A stretch of DNA of 64,000 nucleotides, from contig NC_089458.1 of the NCBI RefSeq assembly GCF_026210795.1, positions 62,001 to 126,000 on the forward strand, written 5' to 3'. The notes under the pieces are model-generated. The model saw nothing but the letters and a program-made list of their open reading frames with translations, was not told where the DNA came from and ran no database searches. Position numbers and translations under genes: made by a program. Positions 56,650 to 64,000 of this stretch are shown here, piece after piece (the first letter of the stretch is position 1; the number at the start of each line of letters is the position of its first letter). This DNA is from Rhizophagus irregularis. Lineage: Eukaryota; Glomeromycota; Glomeromycetes; Glomerales; Glomeraceae.

Positions 56650-59030
56650 CATTCATCCAAAGCCCAAGAACTGAAAGCCGAATTCTACAAAATAGAAAAA
56701 TAAATTAAAATAAAAATTAAAAAAAATATTTTTTTTAAAGTTTCGAAGTTTCAAAACTCACCCATATATCCAAATCCAAGAACTGAAAGCCGAATTCTAC
56801 AAAATAGAAAAATAAATTAAAATAAAAATTAAAAAAAATAATTTATTTTAAAAAAGTTTTGAAGTTTTACTTCAAAACTTACCCATATATCCAAACCCAA
56901 GAATCGAAAGCCGAATTCTACAAAATAGAAAAATAAATTAAAATAAAAATTAAAAAAAATATTTTTTTTAAAAGTTTCGAAGTTTCGAAACTCACCTGTA
57001 CATCCAAAGCCCAAGAACCTAAAGCCGAATTCTACAAAATAGAAAAATAAATTAAAATAAAAATTAAAAAAAATATTTTTTTTAAAAGTTTCGAAGTTTC
57101 GAAACTCACCCGTACATCCAAAGCCCAAGAACTTAAAGCCGAATTCTACAAAATAGAAAAATAAATTAAAATAAAAATTAAAAAAAATATTTTTTTTAAA
57201 AGTTTTGAAGTTTTACTTCAAAACTCACCCGTACATCCAAAGCCCAAGAACCTAAAGCCGAATTCTACAAAATAGAAAAATAAATTAAAATAAAAAAAAT
57301 TTTAAAAAAAATAATTTATTTTAAAAAAGTTTTGAAGTTTTACTTCGAAACTTACCCATATATCCAAACCCAAGAACTGAAAGCCGAATTCTACAAAATA
57401 GAAAAATAAATTAAAATAAAAATTAAAAAAAATATTTTTTTTTAATAAAGTTTTGAAGTTTTACTTCGAAACTCACCTGTACATCCAAAGCCCATGAACC
57501 GAAAGCCGAAATCTACAAAATAAAAAAATAAATTAAAAAAAATTTTTAAAAAAAATAATTTATTTTAAAGAGTTTCGATTCCTTCGCTTCGAAACTCAAC
57601 TCACCTATATATTCAACGCAAAGCCGAAACCTACAAAATAGAAGAAAAAAAAAATCAAATAAAATATAATAAAAGCTTTGATACAGCTCGTTTGAGCTGG
57701 CTCACGAGCTATGAGCTGGCTCGTGAGCTCCAGAACTTTTTTTCTTTATTATTGCCGGCATTACGTGATTTTTAATTTTGGTCAGAATTAAGTGATCGAC
57801 ATGGAAATTTCCTTTTTTAAAATCCTGTGTAATGCATTTCTCCATTTTTGATAAGAAATAAAATTGCCTTTTTTTGGATTGTGTAATGTTACTCAAGTAT
57901 TCAAAAAGGAAATTTCCATGTCAATTACTTAATTCTGGCTAAAATTAAAAAAAATCATGAAAAATATGCAGAATTTGATAAAAGCTCAGTTCGAGCCAAG
58001 CCACCTTAAAATTCAGCTTGGCTCAGCTCGAGGTTGGCTCAACACGAGCCAAGCTCAAAAATTCTAATTGAACTGAGCCAGCTCGAATTTTGGCTCAGTT
58101 CGGCTCGAGCCAGCTTGTACAGAGCTTTAATCCTGACGTCTGAAACCTACAAAAAGAAAAAGAAACTTAGAAACATTTCCTTACAAAAAAAATTTAAAAA
58201 ATATTCTTTCAGTTCCTTACTTTCTGAAGTCGAATACTGAAAACCTACACAAAAGAAAATAAAGGATCGTTAAAAATGTTCTTTATAAAAGTAAAAAAAA
58301 AAATTTAAAGTTTTGAAGCGAAACGCTTTAAAACTTACCATCATTTCATTTCCTCGTTTTATTAAAAGCATTAAAAATCCTACAAAAAAGAAGAAAGAAA
58401 GCGTTAGAAACATTTTCTAAAATAAATTAAAAAAAAATCAATAAGTTTCGCTTTAAAACTTACTGATTCCACTTCTAAAATCGAATACCGAAAGATCTAT
58501 ATAAAAAAATAGGAAACGTTAGAAATGTTTTTTTACAAAAAAGAATTAAAAAAAGATTTTTTAAAAAGTTTCATAATAAAACAAAACTTACCCAATATTC
58601 TGAACACTCTGATCCTACAAAAAGGATAAAGGAAACGTTTTCTAAACGTTTTCTAATAAAAAATTAAAAAAAAAATTGAGTTTCGAAGTGAAAGTGTTTC
58701 ACTTCGAAACTTATCATATCGAAGTAAATACTTCAAAACTTTATAGTTTACCGAACTTAAAGATAAACTATACTCCTCTTTAAAGGTTTTTCTTCATCTC
58801 GCCTACTAAACATAAGAATTCCACGTATCGACCTAAGAATGAATAAATCATATCTTGGAACCCTTCTCAACAATGCGAATTTTACGGCAAAACTCATTTT
58901 TCGAAATCGAATATGTTAAATATCTACAAAAAACAAGTATAGGAGTCAGTTTTTAAAAGAAATTAAAAACACAATTTTTAAAAAGTTTCAAAGCGTTTTA
59001 TTTCAAAACTTACCATTATTTTTCTGAAAA
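56650..59030 (-). other. Micro-exon array 5 with near-identical units
   Basis: On minus. Eight or nine units at 56650-57600 with a ~120-bp period: exon AATTCGGCTTTAGGTTCTTG then GGCTTTGGATGTACAG (36 nt; others 35 nt), donor GTGAGT or GTAAGT followed at once by TTTCGAAACTTC-type hairpin, and acceptor TTTTGTAG. Upstream units (58130-59030) are more diverged and keep GAAACGTTTCTAACG-type branch hairpins. 35- and 36-nt exons are mixed, so the frame shifts along the array unless exons are skipped. The 36-nt exon in one frame reads FGFRFLGFGCTG. 57672-58128 is an insertion. Confidence 0.76.
57672..58128. mobile_element. ~457-bp fold-back MITE
   Basis: Ends AAAGCTTTGATACAGCTCG and AAAGCTCTGTACAAGCTGG (complement of right end). 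Whole element folds: GAGCTGGCTC and TCGAGCCAGC words outside, GGAAATTTCC-type arms and a 57770-57960 palindrome inside. Target duplication unclear. Splits array 5. Confidence 0.75.
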
Positions 59031-60724
59031 ACAATACCAGAAAGGGAAAAGAGAAGGGGGAAGAGGAGAATGAAAGAAAAAGGGAAAAAATGAAATGAAA
59101 AGGAAGAACAAAGGAGAAAAGGAAAGGGAACAAAATGGGAAGAAAGAATGAAAGAGAAAAGGGGAAATAAAATGGGAAGGAGAAAATGAAAGAGAAAAAG
59201 GAAAGGGAACAAAATGGGAATAGAAAAGGGCAAAAGAAATTGAAAAATCGTGAGAAAAAATTAAGCTTTTACTAAAAAAAGCTTAATTTTTTTCACTATA
59301 CTGCAGCAGGCGCAGCTTTAGCTGCGCTTGCTATGGTAATTATTAGTAATATTACGTAATACACATAATATATATTTTTATATAAATAGGGGTATTTTCC
59401 CCAAAAAAATTTTTTTTTTTATTATAATTTTTTTGATAGATGTATATATATACTTATATATATATATATATATATATCTATCTAATAACTTTACGAAAAG
59501 CTCCTCCTCTGTAAACAGGTAGAAGCCATAAAGTACCTATAGGGAGAGAGCCATTTTTTCTCCCTCTGCCTGTTTATAGTGACAAAAAGAGGGAGTCTTC
59601 AGTAGTAAGATTTCGTATAAATTAAACAACACATCGTGTTGATACATTGTTAATATTAACAATGTGAATTTAATGTTAAATAATGCGTTAGAATATAAAT
59701 ATTATAAATTTAATAATGTCCATAATTTTACAAATAAATAAAAATTATCCTAACAATTTTAATGTAATTAAGTGTAATGCTACATTATCCTGTGTAATTG
59801 TAGTATTTTTTTTGTGTTTTTTAGTGCAATTCTACGTTTTTAGTGCAATTCCACATTTTTTAGTGCAATTCCGTGTTTTTTAGTGCAATTCCGCATTTTC
59901 TAGCATAATGTTACATAACACAAAATTTTCTAAAAAATATGATAATTGTGATACTTTTTAACGTAATGCTACATTGTTTAGTGTAATTGTAATATTTTTT
60001 AGTGCAATTTCACATAATTTAGTATAGTGCTACATTTTTCAGTATAATTTAATGTAATGTGGAATTTTCCAAAAATGTGATAATTGTGATACTTTTTAGT
60101 GGAATTTGGTGAAATGCTACATTTTTCAGTGTAATGCTATATTATCGAGTATTTTCCAAAAAAAAATGTAACATATTAACATTCTGATGAATATGAAACA
60201 TTTGGCCAAAAAAACGTGAAATTTGCTAAAAAAATGCAACATTTGACAAAAAATATAGAATTTTCATAATAAATGTACCATTTACCAGAAAATCAGAATA
60301 TTTGACAAAATTTGTTTTTAATTGACAATGTTATAACAATTTTATGAAATGTTGTTACAATGACGTCACAATGGAGATAAAATGTGACATTTTTATAAAA
60401 ATGCACCATTTGCAAGAAAATTGGAACATTTGACAAAAAAAAAGCAAAATTTAATTTTAATTGATAATATTATAACAATTTTATGAAATGTTATTACATT
60501 TGAGGTAAAATGTGGAATTTTCATAAAAATGCACCATTTGCAAGAAAATTGGAACATTTGACAAAAAAAAAGCAAAATTTAATTTTAATGACAATATTAT
60601 AACAATGTTACAAAATGTTACAAAATGTTACATTTGAGATATAATGTAGCATTTTCCCAAATTTTCATAAAATTTGCTAAATCAGACAATGTTGTAACAA
60701 TGCTATTCCAAAAAATTGCTCAGT
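59000..60724 (-). repeat. Inverted copy of element A left arm
   Basis: Matches 3354-4745 in reverse for most of its length, including GCATTGTTACAACATTATCC-type sequence at the outer end and AACAATGTATCAACACGATG-type sequence further in. Match stops abruptly at GCTCAG (60724). Confidence 0.88.
59035..59350 (-). promoter_or_regulatory. Leader module of array 5
   Basis: In sense: GTAATATTACTAATAATTACC, a GCGCAGCTAAAGCTGCGC hairpin, the AAGCTT hairpin (59255-59293) and a C/T tract (59035-59250). Closest match is 4638-4905 in element A. Confidence 0.6.
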
Positions 60725-60959
60725 ACTATCTAGTATACTTTTTGAAAAATAAGGTTTTCACTTCCGATTATAAAAATAAGACAATTGAAATTTTTTTTTT
60801 TAAAAAAAAGGATAAAATCGAAAAGGGAAATGAATTGTGTATTACTATAAATATATGGAATTGTTATATAGACTGTATGTAGATTTACCCCTAACTATTA
60901 ACATAGTTAACAGGTGAATACTAGTTTATTTATAAAGAATATAAGGGTTTACCATGGAA
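60725..60959. other. Short AT-rich spacer
   Basis: No gene. A ~25-bp string (AGTTAACAGGTGAATACTAG, 60908-60927) recurs inverted at 50318-50337. Confidence 0.4.
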
Positions 60960-61215
60960 GACATAAGAGTGGTTAACAATGGGTCAATATATATAATCCA
61001 GAGTAACAGAGAAATAACTGCTCCTTGGTCAATTCCAATATGGATATAATAACTAGGAGTGGGTCTTGTGTGGTAACAACCTGATTAGTTCTATTTATGA
61101 ATAAGGTAAGCAAGATCTTGATAATGGCACCCAGTAATTTGAGACATTCAAGTGCAAATCTAAGCATAGTAAGATCTACAGAGTCAAATGCTTTGGATAT
61201 GTGGGCATGCATTTA
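60960..61215 (-). mobile_element. LINE reverse-transcriptase scrap
   Basis: Minus-strand reading HISKAFDSVDLTMLRFALEC with LKLLGAIIKILLTLFINRTN matches the palm region of non-LTR reverse transcriptases (the usual D-I-S-K-A-F-D-S-V block). First Asp of the block is replaced (H-I-S-K) and the sequence loses the frame near 61040. A short, dead 5'- and 3'-truncated copy. Confidence 0.75.
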
Positions 61216-61995
61216 TAAAAAGTTGACTGTATTACCAACCCAGTAATTGCAACCTTAACAGGTTTTGGTGAAAAAGTAAGCATCACGTTATAGATAAAAC
61301 ATGATGGACAATTGAGCAGAGTGGTTATCATTAAGTAATAGTTGGTGATAATATGTTACCATTAACATTTGTTTTAATATTAAAAATGTCACATTTGCAA
61401 CTAAAATTATCATTATATTCTGTTATGATTTAAATTATACATCAAATGTTAGTAAGTTATTCTTATTTCCTAAAGTAGCTGCTTGGAAGTCGGAGTATTT
61501 GATAAAATCTTTTCTTTGGTTTACTCTCACCGAAGAGAATTTCATCTCTAGTATTAGTTAGAATCTCGGCAGTGTTTTCCCTGCTGCTAGAACGTCAACT
61601 TCTTGATATAGAACTCTCATTTTTTGATCCTTTTAAATCAAACATCAAAGGACACAGAGAAGATATTTCAGTAAAAACAAGTAATTCCGGTATTAAATCG
61701 TTAGAAAAAAATAGTATACCATAATTGGAATATTATTTGTTAAATCAATTAGATTAATAGCATTCAGTATAAGAGACTAAAATTTAAATAGTATAGTTCG
61801 ATTAACAAGTGATCCGCTTTTAAAAATTAAGTAGGTGCATATGTAGTGTATCTGTGTGTAAAAAAAAGAGATTAAAGGTTACTTAATTTGGAATCCAAGG
61901 TTTTACAATTATCTCATGAGTTATGACTTGTCCTACAAAAGCCGTTAAAAATCAACAAAATATTTTTACTTTCTAGAAAACGTAAATTATCATAC
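61216..61995. other. Gene-free stretch
   Basis: AT-rich; should hold the promoter of the methyltransferase gene. Some minus-strand coding-like scraps continue from the LINE for ~100 bp. Confidence 0.4.
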
Positions 61996-62893
61996 ATGAA
62001 CGACTATTTGGCTTTTCCAACTTCAATGACATTAAACTCTTTGCCTGATGAAGAACAACATAACCACTCGGAGTTGCTTCGTCATCTCACTTCAGAGTTT
62101 AGTAGGCCTTCTACAGGCTGGAATTTTTCCTATCTTAAAGGACGTATGGAAGAACAATTAAATTTATTGCCTTGGAACTATGAAGCGACCGTAAGAGCTT
62201 TGTTACCAAATTCTAAAGGTCTATTGGACATGGGTACAGGCAGTGGTGAGTTTCTTGCATCACTAAATCCGCTGCCACCAGATACTTGCGCGACAGAAGG
62301 TTGGGCTCCCAACATTGCTATCGCAAGACAACGGCTAAAACCTTTTGGAGTAACTGTTACAGGTACAGCTTCTCCATTTGAAAATTAACACTTTGAATGG
62401 TATAATCAATTAAACAAATTTTAATTTAGCTATTACTGATAATGACGTACGACTTCCTCTTAATGATTCTCGATTTGATCTTATAATTAACCGTCACGAA
62501 CCTTATATTGTTTATGAAGTTCACCGTCTTCTTAAGCGAGGAGGTTTATTTGTTACACAACAAGTTGGTGAAAAAGATAATATTGAATTAAACAAACTTT
62601 TAGGAGCTCCTGAACATCTTGGATATAGAGAATGGCATGTAGAGCAAGCTTGTAGTGAATTAAAAACTGCAGGTTTTACTATCTTAGAAAAACAGGAAGC
62701 TTTTATAGAGACGAAATTTTATGATGTAGGGGCTATTGTTTATTATTTGAAAGCAATTCCATGGCAAGTTGAAGACTTTACAGTGGAAAAATATTCAAAA
62801 CAACTTGTAAATCTCCATCATAAAATTCAAGAAGAAGGATTTCTTTCGGTTCAAAGTCATCGATTTTTTATTATGGCTCAAAAAGAGAAATAA
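61996..62893 (+). CDS. Class I SAM-dependent methyltransferase, 2 exons
   Basis: Exon 1 61996-62362 and exon 2 62430-62893 are joined by a 67-bp GT-AG intron, giving an intact 276-residue protein (367+464 nt = 277 codons with stop). Motif I is GLLDMGTGSGEFL (about residues 75-87), followed by TEGWAPNIAIARQRL and, across the intron, VRLPLNDSRFDLIINRHEPY (motif II area) and VHRLLKRGGLFVTQQVG. The C-terminal KFYDVGAIVYYLKAIPWQVE and SVQSHRFFIMAQK strings are, by memory, typical of a Bacillus-type bacterial methyltransferase family. It transfers methyl from S-adenosylmethionine; substrate unknown; no signal peptide. A bacterial origin with later intron gain is an inference. Confidence 0.9.
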
Positions 62894-63585
62894 TTTTATT
62901 CTCAGGGTGGCATTCATTACATTTATATTTGTGCATGTAAAAACAGAGATAGAAAGGACTTTTGTGTTTTGTTATTCGCATACGTCTGGATTGAGAACGA
63001 AAAAAAAGTTATGATAACTAAGATAGCCAATCTCTTTCCATTATTTGAGAAAAAAAATTCACATTAACAAAAAGTATTTATACATAAGCAAACAAAATAT
63101 CATATATAATTTTTTTTAGCCTTTTATTTATTTATTAGTATTTTTATTTGTAATATATTTTTTTTTAAATAAATTTAAAATTTTTTTTTGATTATCGTGT
63201 AAGCTCTTATTACAAATCATTAATCACATTTGTAAAGAAAAGAAGCTGACTCTTATTTGATGGTGAAACGCGATCAGGCAGAAATTATTATTAAGAATCA
63301 AGTTGACAAGCTTCCGATTTTGCGAATACTTTTATGAAAAAGGAAAGTTTTAAGCTATATACTAGATTATTTGTTTGGATGCGGGATATTCTACTTATGA
63401 CTAGGAAAGTACTAGAGAATAATTGTTGTCTTGATCCTAATATAGTTAGTATTATGAAGAAATGATATATATTAATATATTAATAAAACAATTTTCCAAG
63501 GTGTTTATTGGGTAAGGAGGGTCAATTTATCACTGAGATCAGTGAGATGAAGCTCCAATAACAATATATAATTATCTTATCTTAT
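62894..63585. other. Spacer between convergent genes
   Basis: AT-rich 3' flanks of the methyltransferase (plus) and the NMNAT-like gene (minus). No further gene recognised. Confidence 0.5.
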
Positions 63586-64000
63586 TTAACCTAATGTTAA
63601 AATTTTATTTTTCTTTATATATTCTACAACTTTTGGATCACATAAATCTTCCCAATCACTTAGATTATGAATTAATTCTTTTCTTATCGTTGTGGAACTA
63701 ATATTATTATTGTCCTCTCCATTGATAACCACTACAGATTCTTTCCAAGCATTTTCATCAAAAATACGATTTAGATCATTTTCAATATTTCTTATCCAAC
63801 CATCATCTTCATTCCTACCAACAATAATAAAACCATGATGTCTCAATAGAGTATGAGAAATACCAGTTTTCATAAAATGGTCACTTCCACATAAATAGAA
63901 AACTTTGATGTTGCAATTAATTTCATCGTGTTCATTAAGAAATTTTGACAACCTATATAAAACTTCCCAATAATCAATAAATTTTAGACCACTTTTTTTT
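63586..64000 (-). CDS. Nicotinamide-nucleotide adenylyltransferase, 3' part
   Basis: Minus-strand frame open to the window edge; stop at 63586-63588. Contains VFYLCGSDHFMKTG (the nucleotide-binding GSD block of NMNAT), WIRNIENDLNRIF and the signature ISSTTIRKEL followed by VVEYIKKNKI at the end, all in the order expected for eukaryotic NMN adenylyltransferases, which make NAD from NMN and ATP. The N-terminal G-x-F/Y-x-P-x-H part lies outside the window. An internal ATG at 63951 is not the true start, as coding continues upstream (LKFIDYWEVLYRLSKFLNEH). The signature motif is present. Confidence 0.85.
   Translation of the reverse strand, partial: KKSGLKFIDYWEVLYRLSKFLNEHDEINCNIKVFYLCGSDHFMKTGISHTLLRHHGFIIVGRNEDDGWIRNIENDLNRIFDENAWKESVVVINGEDNNNISSTTIRKELIHNLSDWEDLCDPKVVEYIKKNKILTLG

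Larger units (their letters stand above)
55817..60724 (-). mobile_element. Element-like body carrying micro-exon array 5
   Basis: On minus: a 5' arm (59000-60724) homologous to the left arm of element A, then array 5, then a 3' flank with GTCCAAATTTCAAATTGACG words (55848, and a variant at 56275). The arm ends at 60724, about 95 bp short of where element A has its TIR, so the 5' end is truncated or replaced. A CACTGGTCAGAATAG at 55817 could be the other end but no partner is found. Boundaries are therefore uncertain; one later MITE at 57672. Confidence 0.55.

Noticed and set aside
3260-60724. One giant 57-kb element with long inverted arms
   Set aside because: The left arm belongs to element A, which has both of its own ends and a 3-bp duplication (3260-8157); the right copy ends at 60724 without a TIR.
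50318-60927. Inverted 20-bp match AGTTAACAGGTGAATACTAG as ends of a 10-kb element
   Set aside because: One copy is well inside the hAT-like element and no target duplication is seen; probably a dispersed word.

Overview
The window looks like a very AT-rich eukaryotic nuclear sequence, most likely from an arbuscular mycorrhizal fungus (Glomeromycotina, Rhizophagus-like). Basis: short GT-AG introns with CTAAC branch points, several protein families that I recall as expanded in Rhizophagus, Plavaka-type transposases, and heavy nesting of transposable elements. No search was run, so the genus is an inference from memory. I see no rRNA, no tRNA and no CRISPR.

Layout. 1-508 is a 50-bp minisatellite. 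872-1496 is a complete four-exon Myb/SANT-like gene (minus). 2009-13322 is a Plavaka-type DNA transposon with ~200-bp terminal inverted repeats (TIRs), a multi-exon DDE transposase (minus) and a second, decaying gene (plus); its transposase gene is split by a 279-bp MITE (2617-2895) and a 4.9-kb element (3260-8157). 13323-14700 is simple-sequence DNA. 14705-21866 is a broken virus-like mosaic (A32-like ATPase, gag-like and protease-like parts, chromodomain integrase). 22058-26924 is another 4.9-kb element. 27114-30435 is a broken gag remnant split by a fold-back MITE, followed upstream by small unknown ORFs to 32381. 33283-35989 is a multi-exon gene of an expanded family, 36498-36970 a putative small secreted protein, 37593-37889 a Cys-rich ORF. 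38740-44535 is a coiled-coil family locus split by a 3.2-kb element (40235-43486). 45460-46909 is a two-part gene split by a MITE. 48310-49028 is a gag remnant. 49762-54755 is a tyrosine-recombinase-like gene split by a hAT-like element (50123-53796). 54916-55545 is a Cys-rich gene split by a hAT MITE. 55817-60724 holds a fifth element-like body. The right end has a LINE scrap, an intact intron-containing SAM methyltransferase of bacterial type (61996-62893), and the 3' part of an NMN adenylyltransferase gene (63586-64000).

The most interesting signal is shared by five elements: each carries a long array of micro-exons (roughly 30-60 nt) separated by ~70-110 nt introns, all in one orientation. 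Most introns fold into two hairpins, one at or across the 5' splice site and one with the CTAAC branch point in or beside the loop. Stem sequences change in a compensatory way between units. At least three arrays share an upstream leader with the same hairpin, although the four vehicles whose ends can be seen have unrelated ends (CACTA-like, MULE-like, hAT-like and an unassigned TIR type). One array has nearly uniform 48-nt exons that each encode the same 16-residue peptide. I know of no description of such modular micro-exon cargo spread over different transposon superfamilies; the repeat-and-splice design recalls the SP7-type effectors of these fungi, but that link is speculation.
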